NCBI GenBank assembly: GCA_030637945.1
Contig: DAOWFN010000197.1
Location: forward strand, 1-6,604
Source: Gammaproteobacteria bacterium
GTDB lineage: Bacteria > Pseudomonadota > Gammaproteobacteria > SZUA-229
DNA: 6,604 bases
Direction of reading: 5' to 3'
How positions within the stretch are numbered: the first letter of the stretch is position 1; each line of letters begins with the position of its first letter. The notes under the pieces are model-generated. The model was not told where the DNA came from. It did not search any database and saw only the letters and a program-made list of their open reading frames with translations. The translations under genes and the position numbers were made by a program. Shown here one piece after another: positions 1 through 6,041 of this stretch.

Positions 1-475
1 CACTTTTGTATTAACAAAATATTCAGATGCACATATGTTGCTGACGAGTACCACGATCGATGCATATGGTCGTGCCAATATGATGGAGCTACATGAAGCG
101 GTTAACGAACGTGATCTATTGCAGCAGATGTTAGATGGTAATGGTGCTGGCGGTGAAACGTTTGATAAGGATTTAATGTTGTGGTTTAATGGCTGGGCGA
201 CTTTATTTTCAGCGGTTCATATGTGTCTGGGCAATGTCTACGAAGAAGGTATGGAGGTCATTAGGAAACGGCAGCTTAAAGATCCGTTGAGTGATGCTCT
301 GTACCGATTTGATTTATGCCTGTTGGAATATTATCGTGAGCGATGTGATGATCTGGATACGATTATCGAAAGATCGACCAGTCTTCACCATCTGTTTCAC
401 ACGATTACTGAAGATAGTGTAATGCGTTTGCACATGACGAAGCGTCTTATCGAGCACAGTCGTGCTAGTAAATAA
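1..475 (+). CDS. Hypothetical protein, C-terminal part (5' end outside window)
   Basis: I do not recognise this protein. The reading frame is open to the left edge: 11 sense codons, reading TFVLTKYSDAH, precede the first ATG at 35, and no Shine-Dalgarno sequence stands before that ATG. The gene therefore probably begins outside the window, and at least 157 residues are visible. The visible part is soluble-looking and mostly helical by eye, with no signal peptide, membrane segment or cysteine-pair motif. It is rich in acidic residues, Leu and Met. A stretch around ATG-numbered residues 60-75 (SAVHMCLGNVYEEGMEVI) resembles the helix-turn-helix spacing of TPR-like repeats, but this is only an impression. 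The TAA stop lies 8 nt from the galE stop on the opposite strand, so the two genes converge. Function is unknown. Confidence is for a real coding region, supported by its length, sense-codon continuity and neat fit against galE. Confidence 0.7.
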   Translation, partial: TFVLTKYSDAHMLLTSTTIDAYGRANMMELHEAVNERDLLQQMLDGNGAGGETFDKDLMLWFNGWATLFSAVHMCLGNVYEEGMEVIRKRQLKDPLSDALYRFDLCLLEYYRERCDDLDTIIERSTSLHHLFHTITEDSVMRLHMTKRLIEHSRASK

Positions 476-483
476 TTGTCATC

Positions 484-1464
484 TTACTGTTTAGATAAAA
501 AATTTATCTCCCAATCCCAGGCGGTCTTAACGATATCTTTTAATTCGGCAAATTCAGGTTGCCAGTTCAGTTCCTGTTTTGCCAGGCTTGCGTCTGCCAC
601 CAATACTGCCGGGTCACCATCACGACGTGGTTCTATGGTTACTTTGAAATCATTACCGGATACTTCTTTGGCAATATCGATGACTTCTGTTACAGAGAAA
701 CCTTTACCGTTACCAAGGTTGTATCGAGCACTTTGGTCTTTTTCTATCATGCGATGTAAAGCAAGTGAGTGTGCTTCGCATAGATCATTGATGTGGATGT
801 AGTCGCGCACACAGGTTCCATCTTGTGTTGGATAATCGTCACCAAATATTTTTATATCTGCTCGTCTACCGGAAGCAGCTTGAAGAATGAGTGGGATCAG
901 ATGTGTTTCAGGAACGTGTCGTTCACCTAATTCACCATCAGGATCCGCACCTGCGGCATTAAAATAACGTAAGCAGGTGGAACGTAAACCATAGGCTGTA
1001 TCGTAATCATCAAGTATCTGCTCGATCATTAATTTTGAATGGCCATATGGGTTGATTGGTTGCTTTTGATGCTTTTCATCAATCGGTGTGTATTCGGGCT
1101 CGCCAAAAATAGCCGCTGTCGATGAAAAAATAAAGTTTTTAATGTTGTGCCGTAACATGGCGTCGAGCAGGGTATGCGTGTTGACCACGTTATTAAGGTA
1201 ATACATCGACGGGTTGGTGACTGATTCGCCCACCTGGATAAAACCGGCAAAATGCATGACGGCATCGATATCACCAGGTTGAAATATTGCATCGAGTACT
1301 TCGTTATCTCCCAGGTCACCTTCGACAAACTCACCGTATTTTACGGCGTCACGATAGCCGTAACTTAAGTTGTCCAGAGTAATAACATCGTTACCGGCTT
1401 TTGCCAGTTGCTTCACCATGTGTGAGCCGATGTAGCCGGCGCCGCCTACGATAAGAATTTTCAT
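484..1464 (-). CDS. galE: UDP-glucose 4-epimerase
   Basis: Interconverts UDP-glucose and UDP-galactose in the cytoplasm using tightly bound NAD+, supplying galactose for surface polysaccharides or acting in galactose breakdown (Leloir pathway). The 326-residue product is a full-length extended short-chain dehydrogenase. The N-terminal Rossmann motif GGAGYIGSH has glycines at 7, 10 and 13, and D31-N32 follow strand two. The catalytic elements are FSST at 113-116 and Y140-x3-K144 (YGHSK). Next come RYFNAAGAD at 166-174 and the family-typical DGTCVRDYIHINDL at 215-228. It is slightly shorter than E. coli GalE (338). By alignment from memory, the residue equivalent to E. coli Tyr299 is Leu288. 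The ATG at 1464 starts directly on the family motif, but no good Shine-Dalgarno precedes it. The gene lies 32 nt downstream of cysQ on the same strand, so co-transcription is likely. No galK, galT or glycosyltransferase is visible, so its pathway role here is open. Confidence 0.96.
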   Translation of the reverse strand: MKILIVGGAGYIGSHMVKQLAKAGNDVITLDNLSYGYRDAVKYGEFVEGDLGDNEVLDAIFQPGDIDAVMHFAGFIQVGESVTNPSMYYLNNVVNTHTLLDAMLRHNIKNFIFSSTAAIFGEPEYTPIDEKHQKQPINPYGHSKLMIEQILDDYDTAYGLRSTCLRYFNAAGADPDGELGERHVPETHLIPLILQAASGRRADIKIFGDDYPTQDGTCVRDYIHINDLCEAHSLALHRMIEKDQSARYNLGNGKGFSVTEVIDIAKEVSGNDFKVTIEPRRDGDPAVLVADASLAKQELNWQPEFAELKDIVKTAWDWEINFLSKQ

Positions 1465-1496
1465 TGGTTCGGTACTTTGTTCATCGTTAGTTGATA

Positions 1497-2315
1497 TCAG
1501 GATGGTTGCTCGTCAAGGTATTGTGACCAGTCACGGCTGTTATCACCATAAACAAAGAAAAACGGGTTCAGTAAACTGTCTTTGGTATTGTATTCAAGCG
1601 GTGACATATCTGTTTTAGTAATGTAGCCACCTGCCTGTACGACGATGCAGTGAGCGGCGGCGGTATCCCATTCGGAGGTTAATCCTAATCGCGGGTATAG
1701 ATCAGCACGACCTTCGGCAACGAGACAAAATTTTAGTGAGCTGCCCATGCTAAGGGTTTCAACATCCCCTAGTTTTGCCATGTATTTCTGCATCATCTCT
1801 GATCCGTGGGAGCGACTGCCGGCGACAGTAAGTCGGGAATTGTCTAATTTTTTAACTGAAATTTTTACTGCTTCACCTTTTTGCTCGGATTTAAAACAGC
1901 CGCCGTTTTCCCAGGCGTAGTAATCAACGTCAAGAACAGGTACGTTAATAACACCGATAATACTCTGGTGTTGGTGGATGAGTGCGATATTGACCGTGAA
2001 TTCGCCATTGCGTTTAATGAATTCACGGGTACCATCCAGTGGGTCAACCAACCAGTAGGTTTCCCAGCTTGCGCGTTCTTCAAAAGGCAGCTTTGCTGAC
2101 TCTTCTGACAGTATTGGAATATCGGGTGTTAATTCCGTTAGTCGCGCGATGATCAGATTGTGAGATGCCAGGTCAGCATCGGTCAGTGGCGATTTATCAT
2201 CCTTTTCTTCAATATTAAAACCGGCATCGTAAATAGCCAGGATTGCGTCACCGGCATCACGTGCGATGCTTACACATTCATGGCAAAGTTTTTCTAAATT
2301 CAGGGAGTGGCTCAT
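1497..2315 (-). CDS. cysQ: 3'(2'),5'-bisphosphate nucleotidase (PAP phosphatase)
   Basis: Hydrolyses 3'-phosphoadenosine 5'-phosphate (PAP), the by-product of sulfate assimilation and of phosphopantetheine transfer, to AMP and phosphate. It belongs to the Mg2+-dependent, lithium-sensitive inositol monophosphatase superfamily. The 272-residue product carries the family metal-site motifs in order: DADLASH from D46, SEES at 70-73 (E71 a metal ligand), WLVDPLDGT at 88-96 (D91 and D94 metal ligands) and EWDTAAAH from 215 (D217). The CysQ-specific stretches EFIKRNGEFTVNIALI (98-113), GSSLKFCLVAEG (191-202) and DLYPR match E. coli CysQ closely and separate it from SuhB-type inositol phosphatases. 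It is longer than E. coli CysQ (246), with a few extra residues at each end. The ATG at 2315 has a weak purine-rich AAGAAG about 8 nt upstream. It heads a probable cysQ-galE transcript and diverges from the HAD nucleotidase gene. Confidence 0.95.
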   Translation of the reverse strand: MSHSLNLEKLCHECVSIARDAGDAILAIYDAGFNIEEKDDKSPLTDADLASHNLIIARLTELTPDIPILSEESAKLPFEERASWETYWLVDPLDGTREFIKRNGEFTVNIALIHQHQSIIGVINVPVLDVDYYAWENGGCFKSEQKGEAVKISVKKLDNSRLTVAGSRSHGSEMMQKYMAKLGDVETLSMGSSLKFCLVAEGRADLYPRLGLTSEWDTAAAHCIVVQAGGYITKTDMSPLEYNTKDSLLNPFFFVYGDNSRDWSQYLDEQPS

Positions 2316-2355
2316 TAGTAGTCTTCTTGTAGGGGTTATCTTGATTGCGACATTG

Positions 2356-2361
2356 TATAAT
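2356..2361 (+). promoter_or_regulatory. Candidate -10 element in the cysQ/yrfG divergent region
   Basis: TATAAT matches the sigma-70 -10 consensus exactly and sits in the short region between the divergent cysQ and yrfG starts. No good -35 box lies 16-18 nt upstream, and the extended -10 TGn is not correctly placed, so the call rests on the hexamer alone. Transcription would begin near 2368, which fits translation from 2407 with a leader of about 39 nt. The complementary strand of the same spot reads TATTAT (2363-2358), one mismatch from consensus, and could serve cysQ. Confidence 0.35.
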
Positions 2362-2406
2362 ATAAAGATGACTATAGACTTAGAAAACGAAAAATTCTCG
2401 AATAAA

Positions 2407-3057
2407 ATGCCGGAATGGGAAGGTATTGAAACCGTGTTGCTGGATATGGATGGTACGCTGCTCGATCTGCATTTTGATAATCATTTTTGGTTGCATCATG
2501 TGCCTATGTGTTACGCCGAAAAACATGATCTGTCACATGATGAGGCACATCATCATCTGATGGATCTTTATTCTGAGGCGCGTGGTAGTCTGGACTGGTA
2601 CTGTGTCGATTTCTGGACGCGTGAACTGTCACTGGATATCGAGCAGTTAAAACATGATATTGCAGAAAAGATTTCTATCCGACCAGATGTCGTTGAGTTT
2701 CTTTCCTGGTTAAATGAAAAACAGAAAAGAGTGGTGTTGGTGACAAACGCGCACCCGGCCAGTTTGAATCTAAAAATGGATAAAACAAATCTGCATGTGC
2801 ATTTTGACAAAATTATTAATGCACATGACATCGGTATGGCAAAAGAACATGAAGGGTTTTGGCAGAAGCTGCAAGAATACGAAACCTATAATAGACAGAA
2901 AACCATGTTGATTGACGATAACCTGGAAGTATTAGAGTGCGCTAATCGATACGGTATCCAGTATTGTTATGGCATAAAGCAGCCGGACAGTCAGAGTGAG
3001 GCAATCAGTAGTGACCGTTTTATTTCGTTAGATAACTTTAAAGAGATATTGCCTTAG
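2407..3057 (+). CDS. yrfG: HAD-family nucleotidase of the GMP/IMP type (YrfG-like)
   Basis: Probable cytoplasmic haloacid dehalogenase-type phosphatase. E. coli YrfG dephosphorylates purine mononucleotides such as GMP and IMP, and that role is inferred here by similarity. From ATG 2407 the product is 216 residues (E. coli: 222). The HAD motifs are in order: LLDMDGTLLDL with nucleophile D13 and general acid D15, LVTNAHP with T113-N114, K146, and LIDDN with D170-D171. The spans DNHFW, LDWYCVDFW and YGIQYCYGIKQPDS match YrfG well. The frame is open back to ATG 2266, which would overlap cysQ by 50 nt and add an unlikely hydrophobic leader. ATG 2368 would add 13 residues. I prefer 2407 because MPEWEGIETVLLDMDGT aligns with the E. 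coli N-terminus, but no start has a clear Shine-Dalgarno. The cap region, residues 22-50, holds nine histidines. The gene ends 3 nt from the stop of the convergent ykgJ-like gene. Confidence 0.9.
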   Translation: MPEWEGIETVLLDMDGTLLDLHFDNHFWLHHVPMCYAEKHDLSHDEAHHHLMDLYSEARGSLDWYCVDFWTRELSLDIEQLKHDIAEKISIRPDVVEFLSWLNEKQKRVVLVTNAHPASLNLKMDKTNLHVHFDKIINAHDIGMAKEHEGFWQKLQEYETYNRQKTMLIDDNLEVLECANRYGIQYCYGIKQPDSQSEAISSDRFISLDNFKEILP

Positions 3058-3060
3058 ATA

Positions 3061-3462
3061 TCATGCGAATGCTTTATCCCACGACTTAAAGCGTTTCTTG
3101 CAGTATTTTAATAAATCAAAATAATTTTCGAAGTATAACTCGAAGCCGTCTTCAGATGGCGCATCAAATTCACAATATTCATTAGTGTGTTCACGGCATA
3201 TCTCTGGTCGGACTTCATAGATTCCGCAGTCACCATTGACCTGTAGATGTTGGCAAGTGCCTTCGACTAACAACGTCCAGCCATCGTCATCCTTGTAAAT
3301 TTTTACGTTGTTATGTGAGACCTGCCATAGCAGTTGACGAAAATCTTCTTTCGAACGAGGTGTGTCTATATGTTGCGTGACGTAGGTACAGCATATAGAA
3401 CCTGTGCAAAAAGAGCATTTATTTTCGCTGGTTACTTTAATACCATTGATGGTTTTTGCCAT
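3061..3462 (-). CDS. YkgJ-family cysteine cluster protein (putative Zn/Fe-binding)
   Basis: A 133-residue cytoplasmic-looking protein of the CxxCxxCC / YkgJ family (formerly UPF0153), annotated as a putative zinc- or iron-chelating domain; its biochemical role is not established. The cysteine pattern is clear: C16-x2-C19-x4-C24-C25 near the N-terminus, then C70-x-H72, C79, the family motif IYEVRPEICREH (81-92) containing C89, and C97. A further cysteine, C121, lies in the C-terminal tail. There is no signal peptide or membrane segment. The start at 3462 is set by a good Shine-Dalgarno, AAGGAA, 6 nt upstream. The gene begins 10 nt after the gspN stop on the same strand, so it is probably the last gene of the T2SS operon, although nothing in the family links it to secretion. 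Its stop lies 3 nt from the end of the convergent nucleotidase gene. Confidence 0.88.
   Translation of the reverse strand: MAKTINGIKVTSENKCSFCTGSICCTYVTQHIDTPRSKEDFRQLLWQVSHNNVKIYKDDDGWTLLVEGTCQHLQVNGDCGIYEVRPEICREHTNEYCEFDAPSEDGFELYFENYFDLLKYCKKRFKSWDKAFA
3067..3096 (+). terminator. Weak candidate terminator for the yrfG-like gene
   Basis: Just past the nucleotidase stop, GAATGCTTTA (3067-3076) can pair with TAAAGCGTTT (3087-3096), giving a 10-bp stem with two G-U pairs and a 10-nt loop. The T-rich tail is short and interrupted (TTTCTTG). The stem is AT-rich and lies inside the 3' end of the convergent ykgJ-like gene, so this is only a possible intrinsic terminator. Confidence 0.25.
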
Positions 3463-3468
3463 TAGGGG

Positions 3469-3474
3469 TTCCTT
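3469..3474 (-). promoter_or_regulatory. Shine-Dalgarno of the ykgJ-like gene, overlapping the gspN stop
   Basis: On the minus strand AAGGAA lies 6 nt before ATG 3462, and its first two bases are the last two of the gspN TAA stop (3475-3473). Ribosomes finishing gspN therefore stop on top of this site, a layout that suggests translational coupling and supports the chosen start. Confidence 0.7.
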
Positions 3475-4240
3475 AAATTAATCCGATTTGACTGAGTGAG
3501 CCCGAGTCTTTAAACAGGTATTCGCCATTATTTTGTTTTTCGGCAAATAATCCAAGACTTTGTTTTATACTATTGTTCGCTGATGCCGTCGGTGAAAGTT
3601 TTATGCTAACAATGTAATTAGCTTTGGGTGCGAGCTCGGCAGTGCCGCTGATTTTTATGTCGCCACCCTGATTTTTTATATCGGCGCTGAGTAACTGTTG
3701 CTCAGATTCACCTAGCAATATTTTGACGTTTCCTAATGACGCACTATCAGCGACGGTAACGACTGCATTTTTCCAGTCTATCGAGCCAATGGCTGTTGGT
3801 AATTCGCCTCTTTTCCATCGTGCATTTTCAATATCGAGGGAGATTAACCCCGAAACTTGTACGAGGGGTATATTAGCAAGCTGTGCCGCATCGTCTGCGG
3901 ATATCTGCGCGATCAGGCCATTGATAAAGTATGTGCCTAGAAATGAAGTGCCTAATTCTGTTTTTATGTCATGGTTGGAATATTGGGTATCTATATCAAT
4001 GGCGATTTCCCCGAGCAGCAGCTTCCATGGTTTGAATGACCATTCCGTGTCTTTTAACTGCGCTTTGTTATTAATATTAATGATATAAGCGTTACCACTC
4101 CAGAGCGTGCCGCTTACACCATGTAGTGTAATTGCAGAATTATCGTTGATAATATTGACGATTGGTTTTGCCGGGATAGTCGCAAATAAAAGTATCAGAT
4201 ACGAAAAGATAGCCGTGAGGATGTAATATTTTTTCGACAT
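3473..4240 (-). CDS. gspN: Type II secretion system protein N
   Basis: A bitopic inner-membrane accessory protein of the type II secretion system, present in some T2SSs (PulN, OutN, EpsN type) and absent from others such as Xcp; its exact role is unsettled. The 255-residue product has a short basic N-terminus, one membrane segment at about residues 5-23, and a large periplasmic domain. The family signature is visible: GVSGTLWSG at 41-49, then W67-S-F-K-P-W-K-LLLG (67-77), followed by beta-rich sequence. Length fits the T2SSN family. ATG 4240 is the first usable start because an in-frame TAG lies three codons upstream; the Shine-Dalgarno is weak. It follows gspM by 27 nt and is followed by the ykgJ-like gene after 10 nt. 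Identification rests on the signature plus its position directly after gspM. Confidence 0.92.
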   Translation of the reverse strand: MSKKYYILTAIFSYLILLFATIPAKPIVNIINDNSAITLHGVSGTLWSGNAYIININNKAQLKDTEWSFKPWKLLLGEIAIDIDTQYSNHDIKTELGTSFLGTYFINGLIAQISADDAAQLANIPLVQVSGLISLDIENARWKRGELPTAIGSIDWKNAVVTVADSASLGNVKILLGESEQQLLSADIKNQGGDIKISGTAELAPKANYIVSIKLSPTASANNSIKQSLGLFAEKQNNGEYLFKDSGSLSQIGLI

Positions 4241-4267
4241 AGAAATCTAGGCTTTTAACTGCGAGGT

Positions 4268-4771
4268 TTAAGGGCGTTCAAAAGTCAGGCGTGTATTGGT
4301 TTTTCCGGGATTAGCTGTGCGCTCAAAATTTGCGCTGACTACGTGTATGCCATTGTGTGTTGCTAATGTATCGAGCCAGACAAGAATCTGATTAAAAGGA
4401 GCTTCATTTAATGTAACGCGCGCACCGTTTTTGCCAGAGGACTCCAGTTTGCTTACAGAAGCTTTTAGACCTGCATTGTTTATGGTTTGCTCGATCACCA
4501 ATGTCGTCGGTTTGTTTTTGTCACGTATCGTACTGCGCCCGCCACTGGCTCGCAAAGTTTTAACCTCAGCAGCTGCGTCCTGCATCCAGAGTAAGACTTT
4601 TTTCTGTGATTGTTGTTTTTGTTGTTCGCTATCGAGGCCTAAATGAATTGGTTCCCAGATGATGAGATAAAACAGGGTCAATATGATAACGGCCACTGTG
4701 CCTGAAACCATGCGCTGTTCTTTTAAGGGCAGTGCATAAAACCATTGTTTGAGTTGCTGTAATTTTTCCAT
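4268..4771 (-). CDS. gspM: Type II secretion system protein M
   Basis: A bitopic inner-membrane protein that pairs with GspL to form the assembly platform of the type II secretion system. The 167-residue product has a short cytoplasmic N-terminus with the family-typical LPLKEQRMVSG (14-24), one membrane segment at about 22-38 (VAVIILTLFYLIIW) and a coiled-coil-like Gln/Lys-rich stretch at 48-75. The periplasmic ferredoxin-like domain (about 90-167) includes NEAPFNQILVWLDTL, the conserved core of the GspM family. Its ATG shares one base with the gspL stop (TGATG), and a Shine-Dalgarno AAGGA lies 8 nt upstream inside gspL. Stable production of GspL and GspM is known to be interdependent in other systems, which fits this coupling. 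Confidence 0.94.
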   Translation of the reverse strand: MEKLQQLKQWFYALPLKEQRMVSGTVAVIILTLFYLIIWEPIHLGLDSEQQKQQSQKKVLLWMQDAAAEVKTLRASGGRSTIRDKNKPTTLVIEQTINNAGLKASVSKLESSGKNGARVTLNEAPFNQILVWLDTLATHNGIHVVSANFERTANPGKTNTRLTFERP

Positions 4772-6021
4772 CAGCCTCGTCCTTCTATGCGTAAGTTGCC
4801 TCTGACCTTGTCTTTTTCTGAGGAGGATGAAGTGATTTCTGATTTTATAGTTTTATTGTTGTTAAGGTTTTTGTTTAAGTTTTCGATCGCCTGTAAATTT
4901 TTACTTTCAAGTCCGATATCCATCCGGTTATTTCTGAAAGTTAAAGTCTGTAATGTGATATTTATTTTATCGAGGTTTGGTGCGCCAAATGATTCTGCAA
5001 GTAAAAATACGAGTCCATTACTGCTATTGCCAGAGTTGCTTTTTAATTGTTTTAATTTTTGCTCCATCTGTAAACGCGGATTTACAATCTTTTTGCTTTG
5101 AGGAAATGATTTTTTATAGATCTTTTCAATTTTAGCTTTTGTAATGATGTTTTCGTTTGCGATTCTGGAGTATTGAAAACTTGTCAGGCCTAGATGGAGT
5201 ATTAACCAGGTGGCAGCGAGCGCTGCGGCGTAGCGCCAGTGATACCAGTAACCGGATGTTTTACGTTTGTTTTTGAATTCATGCTGCAGCAGGTTAAGAG
5301 ATAATGCCTGCCTGTAATTACCGCAAAATACGACTAAGGGATGTGTGTTGTAGGTAATGTTAATTACCTCTATATCATTTTTCTGGACCAACTCGCTGAT
5401 CGAAAGGTCATCAAACGTTAGTGTATCTTCCCGCTCGCTAAAGAACAGTATTTTTTCAGGAGGTTTCTGGTTTTCATCTTGCAGTTTACTCGCCATGATA
5501 TAAGGCGCTATATCATGTGATAATGCCATGCCATTTAATCTGTCTGTTTGCAGGTATGAGTTATCCCGGTAATTTAAATAAACCCACTGTGTGTCATTGG
5601 CTGCAAGGCAAAGTGTATCTGGGATTATTTTGTCGACAATAATATTTGCCTGTTGAAAAGGGCCGATGATATTTCTCAATGTGGTCTTGTCTATACCGAC
5701 AACGGATGTTGTATCGCTGTGCTTGTTTTTTGACACGACAAAATGGAAATTTTCTATGTCTTCAGCAATAAACTCCTCGATGGCATAAGGGATCGCCTTT
5801 AACATTTTTTGCATGTTCTGCGTCGGTAATTGCAGCTGACTGATATGCAGGCATTGGCTGTTTAATAAAACGATAGCAGTGTGATTAACTGCAGACTCAC
5901 CTAATTCATCTAGTGCGCCTGTGGTGATCTTTCCAGTAAGCTCGCCGGCCTCATTGCATAGTGACCAGGTCGCCTGTTGTGGGTGTTCTATATTGTAATG
6001 GATGAGTAAAGTTTCACTCAT
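4771..6021 (-). CDS. gspL: Type II secretion system protein L
   Basis: The inner-membrane platform protein that recruits the GspE ATPase through its cytoplasmic domain and binds GspM in the membrane and periplasm. The 416-residue product has the expected layout. An actin-like cytoplasmic domain spans about 1-255, including MQKMLKAIPYAIEEFIAEDIE (70-90, a conserved GspL block) and the pre-membrane motif LNLLQHEF (242-249). Basic residues 250-254 precede one membrane segment at about 262-282. A charged coiled-coil-like stretch (285-327) follows, then a periplasmic ferredoxin-like domain to the end (FLLAESFGA, then LQTLTFRNNRMDIGLES). The tail at 379-406 is unusually Asn-, Lys- and Ser-rich. Its start, ATG 6021, lies 20 nt after the gspK stop and has only a weak Shine-Dalgarno. 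An inverted repeat lies inside the gene at 5494-5517. Confidence 0.95.
   Translation of the reverse strand: MSETLLIHYNIEHPQQATWSLCNEAGELTGKITTGALDELGESAVNHTAIVLLNSQCLHISQLQLPTQNMQKMLKAIPYAIEEFIAEDIENFHFVVSKNKHSDTTSVVGIDKTTLRNIIGPFQQANIIVDKIIPDTLCLAANDTQWVYLNYRDNSYLQTDRLNGMALSHDIAPYIMASKLQDENQKPPEKILFFSEREDTLTFDDLSISELVQKNDIEVINITYNTHPLVVFCGNYRQALSLNLLQHEFKNKRKTSGYWYHWRYAAALAATWLILHLGLTSFQYSRIANENIITKAKIEKIYKKSFPQSKKIVNPRLQMEQKLKQLKSNSGNSSNGLVFLLAESFGAPNLDKINITLQTLTFRNNRMDIGLESKNLQAIENLNKNLNNNKTIKSEITSSSSEKDKVRGNLRIEGRG
4780..4784 (-). promoter_or_regulatory. Shine-Dalgarno of gspM inside the gspL 3' end
   Basis: AAGGA on the minus strand lies 8 nt before ATG 4771, within the last codons of gspL. 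Together with the TGATG stop-start overlap it fixes the gspM start and points to coupled translation. Confidence 0.65.
5494..5517. repeat. Perfect 9-bp inverted repeat inside gspL
   Basis: CATGATATA (5494-5502) and TATATCATG (5509-5517) are exact reverse complements around a 6-nt spacer, AGGCGC. The repeat lies wholly within gspL, in the codons for HDIAPYIMA (about residues 169-177). It could form a hairpin in the mRNA or be a dyad site. A repeat of this size in AT-rich DNA could also arise by chance. Confidence 0.4.
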
Positions 6022-6041
6022 ATCTTAAGACTCGATCATTG

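Noticed and set aside
453..466. AGCAC / GTGCT hairpin near the end of the left-edge gene as a terminator
   Set aside because: The stem is only 5 bp, lies within coding sequence, and is not followed by a run of T on either strand.
493..509. Perfect AT-rich inverted repeat AGATAAA / TTTATCT as a terminator between galE and the left-edge gene
   Set aside because: Each 7-nt arm has a single G-C pair, the loop is only 3 nt, and no T-tract follows on either strand. It falls within the last galE codons.
476..802. Long plus-strand frame opposite galE
   Set aside because: It is a shadow of galE on the other strand. galE has complete family motifs over the same bases.
2266..2406. N-terminal extension of the nucleotidase starting at ATG 2266 with a hydrophobic, membrane-like segment
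   Set aside because: It overlaps the start of cysQ by 50 nt, has no counterpart in YrfG proteins, and would put a membrane anchor on a soluble enzyme family. The segment is mostly non-coding spacer read in frame.
3723..4088. Plus-strand frame opposite gspN
   Set aside because: No recognisable protein features, and it lies entirely within gspN, which is supported by signature motifs and operon position.
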